Assembly (NCBI GenBank): GCA_036399175.1
Contig: DASWNP010000003.1
Coordinates: 1 to 64,000, forward strand
Origin: DASWNP01 sp036399175
Lineage (GTDB): Bacteria > Acidobacteriota > Blastocatellia > Pyrinomonadales > Pyrinomonadaceae
Direction of reading: 5' to 3'
DNA: 64,000 nt
Within the stretch, counting starts at the first letter, position 1, and every line of letters starts with the position of its first letter. Position numbers and translations under genes: made by a program. The notes beneath the pieces are model-generated. The model was not told the origin of the DNA and did not search any database. It saw only the letters and a program-made list of their open reading frames with translations. This document shows, piece after piece, positions 28,515 through 36,457 of this stretch.

Positions 28515-29819
28515 TTATTCAGCTTCGACCGTGTAGACGAGTGTGGTTTTGCCGCGCGCGGCGACGCTCAGCTTGAACTGCACGGTGTTGGCTCCGAGCT
28601 GCTCGCCGGGCACGCTGCTTTGGGTAATCTTCCATTGATTGTCGTCGTAGCGCTCGATGCCTTCGCGGACGAACGCCTCGGCCGGCTGCGCCCCTCGATT
28701 GAATAAGACCACTTCGACGCGGGTGACGAGCTTGTCTCGACTCTCGTTCTGCTGGTCGCGGTAGTTGACGACGCGGCGCTCCAGCACGCGGCGCGTGCCG
28801 AAGAGAGTGGCCGAGCGTCCCTGCGTGACGCTGAACTCGGCGTTCTGCGGCGTGAAGGAGATTCTATCCTGCCCGACAATCTGTGTGAGCGCGCCGGTGC
28901 GCTGGTAGATGGTGACGAGCCCGGCGGCCAAAGGCGCGCTGGCCGTGTTGCGTGCGACGAGGCGCACTTCCAAGCCGCGCGGCAGGAGAATGAAGCCGCC
29001 GCGCCCGAGCGTCTGCGCGTCGTGTGAGTTCTCGAAGACGTTGCGCTGCACGACGGCGAGGCGCGCTCGCTGGAAGATTGGAAAGCGATTGATGGCCGCG
29101 TTGGCGTTGAGGCTGATGTTCTGGCCGAGCGTGAAACGATTGAAGGCGCTCAAGCCCGTCACTTCGGCGAAAGAGGCTTCGGCGGGGACTTCTTCCGCTT
29201 CGTCGTCGCCGCCGCTCGAAACATTCATCTGCGCCTGTGCTGCGTACTCGCGCTGGTAGCCGCCGCCTGAGCCGCCGGCGACGAGGGCTATCTCGCCAGC
29301 GACGAGGTCAACGGTTGCGGCTGCGAGGTCAACGCCCGTCGTGTTGTAGAGCGAGACCCACGAGTCGAGCAGGGCGGCGTTGGGAGGCGCTCCGCCCGCC
29401 GTCTCTTCGAGCACGAGCGAGTGGTCGGCCTGCCATGAAAGATTGGGCGCGAGATAATCTACCTGCACGCGCTTGCGCGCCGTCGCCGCGCCCCGATGGC
29501 GAATCACGAGATGCAGCACAGGCGAGCGTTCGTTGTTGACCTGCGCGCCGTCGTAAGTGACGTTCTGGCGAATGACCTCGGCATCTTCGGCCATCACACG
29601 GACGGTGCGAATGTTGGCCTTCGGCATCAGGCTTCGCCACTCGACCGTGTTCAACCCCGGCTGCAACTCAATCGTGCGCTCTTCCAGAAACTCTGCGATG
29701 CCTGCGTTGTAAATCGTCAGGTGCGAGAGCGTGTTGCGGTCGGACTGTGCGAGCGGGGCGGACTGAAAGGCCGTGCAGCAAAGCACGACGGCGACGAGCA
29801 TGGATTTGGCTCTTCTCAA
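28515..29819 (-). CDS. DUF4139-like secreted protein
   Basis: A 434-residue exported protein with a signal peptide (MRRAKSMLVAVVLCCTAFQ, cleavage near PLAQS). Its phrases VTYDGAQVNNERSPVLHL, VQVDYLAPNLSWQADHSLVL, LLDSWVSLYNTTGVDLAAATVDLVAG and the late FVREGIERYDDNQWKI match the DUF4139 type of beta-rich envelope protein. The function of the family is unknown. The TTG start at 29819 is used because GAGG lies 11 bases upstream and the RRAK stretch makes a better signal peptide than the ATG at 29801. A Gly-rich linker (GGSGGGYQREYA) lies mid-protein. Confidence 0.78.
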   Translation of the reverse strand: MRRAKSMLVAVVLCCTAFQSAPLAQSDRNTLSHLTIYNAGIAEFLEERTIELQPGLNTVEWRSLMPKANIRTVRVMAEDAEVIRQNVTYDGAQVNNERSPVLHLVIRHRGAATARKRVQVDYLAPNLSWQADHSLVLEETAGGAPPNAALLDSWVSLYNTTGVDLAAATVDLVAGEIALVAGGSGGGYQREYAAQAQMNVSSGGDDEAEEVPAEASFAEVTGLSAFNRFTLGQNISLNANAAINRFPIFQRARLAVVQRNVFENSHDAQTLGRGGFILLPRGLEVRLVARNTASAPLAAGLVTIYQRTGALTQIVGQDRISFTPQNAEFSVTQGRSATLFGTRRVLERRVVNYRDQQNESRDKLVTRVEVVLFNRGAQPAEAFVREGIERYDDNQWKITQSSVPGEQLGANTVQFKLSVAARGKTTLVYTVEAE

Positions 29820-29865
29820 GATTGGTTCATCCTCAAGCGGTGCGGATTCAAATTCGAGAGCGACG

Positions 29866-29960
29866 GAAAAGCAAGTAGGAAGGATGAAGGCGGAAGGATG
29901 AAAGAATGATTATTCAACTTGAGCAGGCACGACTTCCGCCTTCCGCCTTGCTGTTCATCC
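29866..29960. repeat. Heptamer inverted repeat (GAAGGAT family, conserved apex)
   Basis: Left arm 29866-29903 reads AGTAGGA, AGGATGA, AGGCGGA, AGGATGA; right arm 29932-29959 reads CTTCCGC, CTTCCGC, CTTGC. The apex holds GATTATTCAACTTGA, which recurs in the elements at 34471 and 53758. Confidence 0.85.
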
Positions 29961-29982
29961 CTGCTGTTTGCTTGCGTCGGCT

Positions 29983-30948
29983 TCAATTATACATCGCCTC
30001 GCCCCCGGCGGTATCGTCTCTTTCCGTCACGAAAAGCTCTTCGAGCGCGTTGCCGACCGGCTGGACGGAGACGAGCCGCGCGCCGCACGAGCGGACGGCG
30101 CTTAAGGCCGCATCGACTTCGCGCTCGGACGCAACCTCGATGCGCGCTCCGCCCGGAGTCGCGCTCAGGGCAGCGCCTTCGAGGGCGGAGAGCGCGCTCT
30201 GAAGACATCTCGTGTCGGCGACGGCGACGGTGATTTCCATTGCGCGTTCGCCGCCGAGCTGTCGAAGCTCTTCGAGACGGCCGAGGTGCGCGAGGCGTCC
30301 GCGCTTGAGGACGGCGGCGCGATCGCAGAGCACTTCGATGTCGGAGAGGATGTGCGAGCAGAAGAAGACGGTCGTGCCTTCGTTACGCAGCGAGGCGATG
30401 AGGTCGCGCACCTGTCTGCGTCCGACGGGGTCGAGGCCGCTCATCGGCTCGTCGAGGAAGACCACTTCCGGGTCGTTGACGAGAGCCTGCGCGAGCCCGA
30501 CGCGCTGGAGCATCCCCTTCGAGAACTTTCTCAGTTGCTTGTCCCAGCTCTTCTCTTCGAGATGGACGCGCGACAGAAGATGCGTGGCTCGTCTGCGCCG
30601 CTCTGCGCTCGTGTAGCCGAAAAGCTCCGCGCAGTATTCGAGAAACTCGCGGGCTGTGAGGTAGTCGTAAAAGTATGGATGCTCGGGCAGGTAGCCGATG
30701 CGGGCGTGCATAGGCGTGTCGGAGATGTCGCGCCCGAGGATGGAGGCGCGCCCCGCCGAAGGATACATGAGACGCATGAGGAGCTTGAGCGTCGTGGTTT
30801 TGCCCGCGCCGTTTGCGCCGAGGAAGCCGAAGATTTCGCCCGCCTCGACCGAAAGCGTGAGCGAGTCCAAAGCACGCACGCGACGCTTTTTGAGAAAGCC
30901 GACTTCGTAATCCTTCGTCAGATTTTCTATCTCGATGACTGCCGACAT
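29983..30948 (-). CDS. ABC transporter ATP-binding protein
   Basis: A 321-residue ATPase of the ABC-2 exporter type. Walker A is GANGAGKTTTLK (about residues 44-55), the Q-loop-like region is GYLPEHPYFYDYL, the signature is FSKGMLQRVGLAQAL with S-K-G-M in place of S-G-G-Q (common in this subgroup), and Walker B is EVVFLDEPMSGLD. A C-terminal about 90-residue extension follows the His switch (FCSHILSD), as in ABC-2 ATPases. It lies 46 bases after a TPR protein gene and close to the permease gene. The substrate is unknown. Confidence 0.92.
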   Translation of the reverse strand: MSAVIEIENLTKDYEVGFLKKRRVRALDSLTLSVEAGEIFGFLGANGAGKTTTLKLLMRLMYPSAGRASILGRDISDTPMHARIGYLPEHPYFYDYLTAREFLEYCAELFGYTSAERRRRATHLLSRVHLEEKSWDKQLRKFSKGMLQRVGLAQALVNDPEVVFLDEPMSGLDPVGRRQVRDLIASLRNEGTTVFFCSHILSDIEVLCDRAAVLKRGRLAHLGRLEELRQLGGERAMEITVAVADTRCLQSALSALEGAALSATPGGARIEVASEREVDAALSAVRSCGARLVSVQPVGNALEELFVTERDDTAGGEAMYN

Positions 30949-30994
30949 CGTTGCTGTTTCTCCTGCGGTCTCAAGTCTCGAACGAATTTCGAGT

Positions 30995-31975
30995 CTACTT
31001 GTAGGGAACTTCCGAGCGCGGGTCGAGGTCTACTTCGCAATCGGGTTTGAGTATGTAAGCGGTGTTAGCGGGGTCGAGCGGCGCGGCGTGCTCGTCGAAT
31101 TGGAGACGGGTGGAACGTCTGATGAGCGGCGCGACTTCAGCCCACTTGTCAGGGCAGCGACCTGTGCGGCGACGATAATCCTCAAAGACGCGACGGATGG
31201 CCTCGCGCTCGTCGAAAGACTGAAGCTGCGCGAGACGCTGAAGGGCGAGCTTCTTTATCTCTTCGTCGTCGGCCTCGTCGTACATGCGCCGGAAAATCTC
31301 GCGCGCCACTTCGCGGTTGCCGCCCTCGTCCTCCATGCGCGCGGCCATCGCCTCCATCCAGCGCGGCGCGCCGAGAACTTTTGCGCCCGCATGATAGACG
31401 GCGCTCGCCTCTTTGAACTCGCCGCGTTGCCAGTGGATGTAGCCGAGCTGCTGGTAGAGACGCCACTGGTGCGGGTTGGCTTCGATGCCTTTGCGCGCGA
31501 GGCGGATGGCGGCCTCGGCGTCGATGGCCGGAAGCATGACCGCGCCGTATTCATAGGCGGCCATGAACTGCGGGTCGAGAGTGGTGGCGGTGTCCATTAG
31601 CGAGGGCAGAATCTTGAGGCCGACGGCGCTTAGGTCGTCGATTTGCACGCGCTCGGGATGCTGGATGAGCTTGCGCCCGACGTATTGCAAAGAGCGCATC
31701 CAGTACCAGTCGGCGACCAGACCGTTGAAGCCGAGACTCATCCGGCGCGCGGCTTCGGGCGTGACGTACAGCTCTTCGGAGTAGTCGCGCAGGGCGCTCT
31801 CGGGCGGACGGCGCGCTTCGATGAAACGGGCGAGCGCAGCCGAGAGGGCGAGGCCGACGATGATAACTGAGACGAGCAGGGCGTCGCCGCGTTGCAGGCG
31901 GCTCTCGGCCTTCGGCTCGACAGGTGCGCCGCCGCTTTCGTTCGTGTTCAGACGTGCGAAGCGTTTACGGTTCAT
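30995..31975 (-). CDS. Membrane-anchored TPR-like protein of an ABC operon
   Basis: A 326-residue protein with one N-terminal anchor (ALLVSVIIVGLALSAALARF, about residues 32-51) and a helical-repeat domain. TPR-like units are readable as AAIRLARKGIEANPHQWRLYQQLGYIHWQRGEFKEASAVY. The stretch GLVADWYWMRSLQYVGRK is conserved-looking and aromatic. The gene overlaps the permease gene by 4 bases (ATGA) and precedes the ATPase gene, so the three probably act together. The TPR part may recruit partners to the transporter; its specific role is unknown. Confidence 0.75.
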   Translation of the reverse strand: MNRKRFARLNTNESGGAPVEPKAESRLQRGDALLVSVIIVGLALSAALARFIEARRPPESALRDYSEELYVTPEAARRMSLGFNGLVADWYWMRSLQYVGRKLIQHPERVQIDDLSAVGLKILPSLMDTATTLDPQFMAAYEYGAVMLPAIDAEAAIRLARKGIEANPHQWRLYQQLGYIHWQRGEFKEASAVYHAGAKVLGAPRWMEAMAARMEDEGGNREVAREIFRRMYDEADDEEIKKLALQRLAQLQSFDEREAIRRVFEDYRRRTGRCPDKWAEVAPLIRRSTRLQFDEHAAPLDPANTAYILKPDCEVDLDPRSEVPYK

Positions 31976-32853
31976 TTGAAGTTGCGGCGCTTGAAGATGA
32001 GCGTGGCGGCGGAGAGCAGCACGGCGATGTATGCGAACCCGTAGGCGAGGGCGGCGAGAAAGGCGTCGGCAGTCGGCGTCTCGCCGTGTCCGGCGGGCGT
32101 GATGTAGGAATAGTTCGAGAGATTCGGCAGCGCGTAGTAGAGCAGGTCGAAGAAGATGCGCGAGCCTCGTGTGCCGAGGGCGGAGGCGAAGGCTTTGAGG
32201 TCGGCGCTGAAGTGGCCGATGATGAAGACGGCGAAGGTCAAAAGCGCCGAGAGCGCGGGCGAAGAAAAGGTGGAGAAGAGAAGCGCGACCGCCGTCAGTA
32301 TCATCAGCTCGACGTAGATGAGCGCGATGGCAGGCCAGATTTTCCAGACGAGCGGGTCGAGGCCGCCGCGCACGTAGAGGAGCGCCAGGCAGACGCCGAC
32401 GCCCATCACGAAGACGTTCAAGGCGAGCGTCAGGCAGAGGCCGAGATACTTTCCGACGAGAAACTCGCCGCGCCCAACGGGCTTACTGAAAATCGCGTAG
32501 ATGGTGCGCCGCTCTATCTCTTTGTAGACCAGCCCGACGCCGACGAAGATGGCGATAAAAGCGCCGAAGAGAAGCATCGCGCTGAGTCCCATGTCGATGA
32601 TGATTTTCGACTCCTGCGCCGCCGAAAGCTCTCCGAGAAAGATTGCGCCCGCAATCAAAAGCAGCACGAAGAGGACGAGATTGTAGAGCACGCGGTCGCG
32701 CACCGCTTCACGAAAGGCGTTGCGCGCGATGGTGAGAAGTCTGCGCCCGCGCGACGCGCGCCGGAGCGCCCCCGAAGTGGATGCCTCCATGCGCGCATCT
32801 TCGCAGCCGCCCCCGTAATTTGCAACTTCGATTTTTTGGCTCACGCTCGACAT
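31972..32853 (-). CDS. ABC-2 type transporter permease
   Basis: A 293-residue permease with six predicted helices, including YNLVLFVLLLIAGAIFLGEL, SAMLLFGAFIAIFVGVGLVY and LCLTLALNVFVMGVGVCLALLY. The family signature is seen in EIERRTIYAIFSKPVGRGEFLVGKYLG (residues about 112-138), typical of NatB/ABC2_membrane_2 proteins. It is translationally coupled to the TPR protein, and with the ATPase forms a complete exporter. The ATG at 32853 is used; ATG at 32790 would trim 21 polar residues. Confidence 0.87.
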   Translation of the reverse strand: MSSVSQKIEVANYGGGCEDARMEASTSGALRRASRGRRLLTIARNAFREAVRDRVLYNLVLFVLLLIAGAIFLGELSAAQESKIIIDMGLSAMLLFGAFIAIFVGVGLVYKEIERRTIYAIFSKPVGRGEFLVGKYLGLCLTLALNVFVMGVGVCLALLYVRGGLDPLVWKIWPAIALIYVELMILTAVALLFSTFSSPALSALLTFAVFIIGHFSADLKAFASALGTRGSRIFFDLLYYALPNLSNYSYITPAGHGETPTADAFLAALAYGFAYIAVLLSAATLIFKRRNFK

Positions 32854-32974
32854 CGGTTTTTCTCGAAACGACGGATGAGAAGAGTTCTAAACGGACTCCG
32901 GAGAGCGCGGGCTCTCTTTTTCGGCAAGCGAAGGCTCGGGCGCTCCTCCCTCGAACTTCGTCCTGCTCAAACAA

Positions 32975-33025
32975 GCAAGCGGCGGGAGCGAGAGCTTTTT
33001 GTGCTCCGCTCCCGCCGTTTGTTTG
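32975..33025 (-). terminator. Terminator of the first pilin gene
   Basis: On the minus strand an 18-base arm (33024 to 33007) pairs, with one G-T, to 32990-32975 through CGCTCCCGCC and its complement, followed by TTGTTTG. It lies 30 bases after the pilin stop and ahead of the ABC permease gene. Confidence 0.6.
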
Positions 33026-33054
33026 GGGAGTAAGTTTCCTGCTGGGGAGGATGC

Positions 33055-33552
33055 TTACTGAAGAACCGTGCCGGCGTTGACGCGCGTCGTGTCGTCGATG
33101 GCCGGGGCGACGCCGGTCGTCAGGAAGCCGATGAGGCCGGTCTCACAGGTGGCGAAGCCGCGATAGCCCGTGCCGAGAATCTTGTTGCCGTTGGCGTTGA
33201 CTTCGGGGGTGGCGTCAACTTCAAAGCGAGCCGGGGGATCGGCCAGCGTGCCGATGTCTTCGCGGACGACGAAGTCGTAGCCGCTCTTGGTGCCGGTCTG
33301 AAGCTGCTGGTCAACGAGAGCGTTGTCGTAGAGCTGAGCCATCGTGCCGTAGTCGCCGCCGCCCTTGGTGGCGCGATAGGTCTCTTCCGAGCTGGTGATG
33401 ACGCGCAGGCTGGAGAGGGCTGAGCCTTCGTTGGCGGCGCGCTTGGAGGCGATGAGGTTGGGGATAGCGATGGCGGCGATGATGCCGATGATCGCCACGA
33501 CGATGAGAAGTTCGATGAGCGAGAAGCCCTTCTGACCTTTTTTCTGTTCCAT
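33055..33552 (-). CDS. Type IV pilin-like protein (major pilin candidate)
   Basis: A 165-residue prepilin. After a short basic leader (MEQKKGQKG) comes the class III signal FSLIELLIVVAIIGII, with cleavage after Gly-9 and Glu at +5 for pilin assembly. The rest is a pseudopilin or pilin globular head with one visible Cys (FATCETG). The ATG at 33552 is preferred; open codons upstream run through non-pilin sequence to 34026. A sigma-54-type promoter lies about 115 bases upstream and pilR/pilS are adjacent, which suits a regulated major pilin. Pseudopilins of type II secretion are the main alternative. Confidence 0.87.
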   Translation of the reverse strand: MEQKKGQKGFSLIELLIVVAIIGIIAAIAIPNLIASKRAANEGSALSSLRVITSSEETYRATKGGGDYGTMAQLYDNALVDQQLQTGTKSGYDFVVREDIGTLADPPARFEVDATPEVNANGNKILGTGYRGFATCETGLIGFLTTGVAPAIDDTTRVNAGTVLQ

Positions 33553-33907
33553 TTTCTTTTGCGTGCTCCTTAACAAATGTTGGGGTGAAGATTCGAGTTG
33601 TTTCGCGTCGTCGGCTAATCTTTTTTCAAGCGCCGCTCTTGCGCGAGCCGTCGAAAGAGGTCTTAAACAAACCTTGTGCCATGTCGCGCGGCAGCGCGTG
33701 AAAAGGCGCTCGGCAGAGTTGAAAGCGGGATTTAAGGCGTCGAAGTCGCTTCGCGGATGCGCTGACGCGAGGCCGACTCGGGCGCGACTGACAAATTTCG
33801 GCAGACGCACGGTGCCGTTTTCCGTCAAAGAAGACTCTGACGGAAACGGTCGAAGCGTGTGCAATAGAGATAGGAGAGAAGGGCACGGAAGGGGAGCAGG
33901 TGCGCCT
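33553..33907. other. Intergenic region between the two pilin genes
   Basis: This 355-base gap contains the predicted sigma-54 promoter of the first pilin (33666-33681) and an inverted pair ACGGTGCCGTTTTCCGTC / GACGGAAACGGTC around 33810-33860 that may terminate the upstream pilin transcript. No gene is evident. Confidence 0.5.
33666..33681 (-). promoter_or_regulatory. Predicted sigma-54 promoter of the major pilin gene
   Basis: The minus strand reads TGGCACAAGGTTTGTT, matching TGGCACGNNNNTTGCW at most positions, with GG at -24 and TTGT at -12 instead of TTGC. It lies about 115 bases upstream of the pilin ATG. The neighbouring pilR product has the GAFTGA motif needed to act on sigma-54. Confidence 0.58.
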
Positions 33908-34357
33908 TTACTTGTTGATGAGCGGGCTGGCGATGGTGGCCGCCGCTCCGGCATTGAAGCGAATGAGACCTGACTGGTCTGCGAAGTAGTGATTCCAGAG
34001 GGTGGGAGTGATGGTCGGGGTGGCATCGACGGTGAAGCTGAGCGTGGGGTCTGCGCCGAGGGAGACCGTGAAACGGTAGTTGCTCTTCTCTCCGGCGGCG
34101 ATGGCCGTATCGCTTAACTGGCCTGAATCTCCGAGAGTTGCGAGGTCTGTGTAGACGCCTTTGACCGTGCGGTAGGTCATCTGGCTGGAGTGGATGGTGC
34201 GCAGCGAGCTGATGGCCGAAGCGTAGCGCGCCGCCTGCTGCGACTGCACTAGATACGGAATCGCAATGGCCGAAATGACGGCGATGATGGAGGCAACAAT
34301 CAGGAGTTCGATGAGTGAAAAGCCGCGATCTGTTCGTGGGGGGCGACTGTCTGGCAT
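33908..34357 (-). CDS. Second type IV pilin-like protein
   Basis: A 149-residue prepilin. The leader MPDSRPPRTDRG is followed by FSLIELLIVASIIAVISAIA, again with Gly at -1 and Glu at +5. It resembles the first pilin only in the N-terminal helix and in the pattern SAISSLRTIHSSQMTYRT against SALSSLRVITSSEETYRA. The ATG at 34357 is used because it begins the prepilin leader. A near-perfect sigma-54 promoter lies about 75 bases upstream. It probably forms a minor pilin or an alternative fibre subunit. Confidence 0.87.
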   Translation of the reverse strand: MPDSRPPRTDRGFSLIELLIVASIIAVISAIAIPYLVQSQQAARYASAISSLRTIHSSQMTYRTVKGVYTDLATLGDSGQLSDTAIAAGEKSNYRFTVSLGADPTLSFTVDATPTITPTLWNHYFADQSGLIRFNAGAAATIASPLINK

Positions 34358-34429
34358 GGCGTCTTGGGTTGCACCTCTCAAGTGGGGGGATAGTGGTTTC
34401 TGCTTTGAGGCATCACCGTGACGGCCTTG

Positions 34430-34445
34430 AGCAATGTACATGCCA
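34430..34445 (-). promoter_or_regulatory. Predicted sigma-54 promoter of the second pilin gene
   Basis: The minus strand reads TGGCATGTACATTGCT, which fits TGGCACGNNNNTTGCW with one mismatch and keeps both invariant GG and GC, spaced by 10. Transcription would begin about 60 bases before the ATG at 34357. Confidence 0.72.
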
Positions 34446-34470
34446 CGAAAAACGTCAATCTGACTGAACG

Positions 34471-34560
34471 GCAAGTAGGAAGGCGGAAGGATGAAGGATG
34501 AAAGAGTGATTATTCAACTTGAATCGTCACTCTTTCATCCTTCCCCCTTCATCCTTGCTT
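34471..34560. repeat. Heptamer inverted repeat (GAAGGCG family, conserved apex)
   Basis: Left arm 34471-34507 reads AGTAGGA, AGGCGGA, AGGATGA, AGGATGA; right arm 34528-34560 reads CTTTCAT, CCTTCCC, CCTTCAT, CCTTGC. The apex GATTATTCAACTTGA matches that at 29866. The pilR stop is inside the right arm. Confidence 0.87.
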
Positions 34561-35958
34561 TGGCGCGGCGTCGGAGCGCAGTTGTGCGGTCAGGTTACGG
34601 ATGCCGTGTTTGTCCAGGAGGTGTCGGAGCGAGCGGACGGAGAGATGCAGGAGTTCGGCGGCGCGCGTCTGGTTGCCGCCGGTGCGCTGGAGGGCTTCGA
34701 GCAGGTAGGTCTTCTCCAGTTGGTCTAAATGCGCGACGAGATTGAGCCCTTCGTCGGGCAGGTCGAAGACGGAGGCGATGCGCGCGGGGTTGTAGTTGGT
34801 GACGGACTGCGGCAGGCTCTCGGGCTGAATCATGTCGGAGCGCTCCAGCGCGACCGCGCGCTCGATGGTGTGCTCAAGCTCGCGCACGTTGCCCGGCCAG
34901 TTGTAGCGTTCCAGCAGCTCCAGCGCCTTCTCCGAGACGCGCAGGCTCCTTCCTGTCTGCGCGCAGAATTTCTGTACGAAATGCTCGACCAAATCCGGCA
35001 GGTCTTCTCGCTTCTCCCTGAGCGGCGGAAGCTCAATCGGGATGACGGAGATGCGGTAGTACAAATCTTCGCGGAAGCTGCCCTGCTTGACCATCGAGGC
35101 GAGGTCGCGGTTGGTGGCGGCGATGACGCGCGAGTCGATGCTCAACTCTTCGTGCGCGCCGACGGGTCGGACTTTCCGCTCCTGCAAAACGCGCAAAAGC
35201 TTGACCTGCATCGTCGGCGACATCTCTCCGATTTCGTCCAGAAAGATTGTGCCTTTGTCTGCGGCCTCGAAGAGACCTTTGCGGTTGGCGGTTGCGCCCG
35301 TGAACGCGCCGCGCACGTAGCCGAACAACTCGGATTCGAGCAGGGTCTCTGTGAACGCGCCGCAGTTAATCGGCATGAAAGGCTTATCGGCGCGCGGGCT
35401 CAGGTTATGGACGGCTCGCGCGACCATCTCTTTTCCCGTGCCGCTCTCGCCCGTTATCAGCACGGTCGATTGCACGGCGGCGACCGTCTCAATCATCTGG
35501 TAGACGGCCTGCATGCGCGCCGAGCGTCCGATGAGCTGGTCGAGGCGTCCGCGCTCGCGCTGCGCGCGTTTGAAGGCGCGATTCTCCTGCAAGAGATGCA
35601 GGCGTTCGAGCGCCTTCTCGACGATGAGCTTCAGCTCGTCAACGTCGAAGGGCTTCTGTATAAAATCGTCAGCGCCGAGCTTGAACGCCTCGCGCGCCGT
35701 CTCGACCGTCGCAAAGGCCGTCATCATCACGACCGACACGTCCGGCAGCAGCTCGCGCGCCGCACGCAACAATTCGATGCCGCCCATGTCCGGCATCTTC
35801 ACGTCGGAGATAATCAGGTCGGCGGCCTCTTCGCGCAGCAGCTCCAGAGCGCGCCGCCCGTTCTCCGCCGCCCTCACCTGATGCCCCGCGCGCCCGAACA
35901 CCAGCGACAACAACTGCCGCATGCCCTGTTCGTCGTCAACAATTAAAAGATTAGCCAT
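34549..35958 (-). CDS. pilR: PilR-like sigma-54 response regulator
   Basis: A 469-residue NtrC-family regulator. The receiver (1-120) has VDDE, phospho-Asp in [13 protein letters not shown] and [10 protein letters not shown]. The AAA+ domain carries [21 protein letters not shown] and [11 protein letters not shown]; a Fis-like end reads [25 protein letters not shown]. The ATG at 35958 ([10 protein letters not shown]) is used since receivers begin there. Position between pilS and two pilins, each with a sigma-54 promoter, indicates it activates pilin transcription as PilR does in other bacteria. Confidence 0.93.
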   Translation of the reverse strand: MANLLIVDDEQGMRQLLSLVFGRAGHQVRAAENGRRALELLREEAADLIISDVKMPDMGGIELLRAARELLPDVSVVMMTAFATVETAREAFKLGADDFIQKPFDVDELKLIVEKALERLHLLQENRAFKRAQRERGRLDQLIGRSARMQAVYQMIETVAAVQSTVLITGESGTGKEMVARAVHNLSPRADKPFMPINCGAFTETLLESELFGYVRGAFTGATANRKGLFEAADKGTIFLDEIGEMSPTMQVKLLRVLQERKVRPVGAHEELSIDSRVIAATNRDLASMVKQGSFREDLYYRISVIPIELPPLREKREDLPDLVEHFVQKFCAQTGRSLRVSEKALELLERYNWPGNVRELEHTIERAVALERSDMIQPESLPQSVTNYNPARIASVFDLPDEGLNLVAHLDQLEKTYLLEALQRTGGNQTRAAELLHLSVRSLRHLLDKHGIRNLTAQLRSDAAPKQG

Positions 35959-35986
35959 AAGCTGAAAGCTGTCTCGTCGGATGAGC

Positions 35987-36403
35987 CTATTTGCCGTTGC
36001 GGCCTTCACGTATGATGTCAATCAATGCGTTCAGCTTTTCGTCCGTATGCGCCAGAGAATCCGCCAGAGCCGCCAGCCGTTCGTCTGTATGAGCTTGAGA
36101 CTCCGCCACCGAATCCGCGAGAGCCGCCAGCCGCTCATTTGTATGCGCCAGAGCATCTGCCAGAATCGACAGATGCTCGCTCGTTTTAATCTGCGACTCG
36201 ACAAGAATTGAAATCCTGTCTTCCATGCCAATGTGGGCATCGACGAGCATGGCAATCTTATCTTCCTGATTCGATATTCTTTTTTCCGTCGAGTTGGCGA
36301 GACGCAGGACGACATCCTCAATCTTCGCCATGCGCGTCTCGGACTGAACCTGTTGGTCGATAATGAATTCTATCTTCTGCTGCATCTCTTCGTTGGTCAT
36401 CAT
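35987..36403 (-). CDS. Coiled-coil protein between pilS and pilR
   Basis: A 138-residue protein predicted to be almost entirely coiled coil. It begins MMTNEEMQQKIEFIIDQQ and then repeats a 14-residue (two-heptad) unit, for example LADALAHTNERLAA, then a longer version with ESQAHTDERLAA, then LADSLAHTDEKLNA. No membrane or catalytic segment is present. Similar short MT-x-EEM-Q coiled coils are common in acidobacteria and cyanobacteria, of unknown role. It is 55 bases after pilS and 29 bases before pilR, so it may bridge or modulate the two-component pair. Confidence 0.8.
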   Translation of the reverse strand: MMTNEEMQQKIEFIIDQQVQSETRMAKIEDVVLRLANSTEKRISNQEDKIAMLVDAHIGMEDRISILVESQIKTSEHLSILADALAHTNERLAALADSVAESQAHTDERLAALADSLAHTDEKLNALIDIIREGRNGK

Positions 36404-36457
36404 TTATTCTGCTCCCGATTGATGCCGGACTTCAGTCGATGGAGGACGCCTTCTGTT

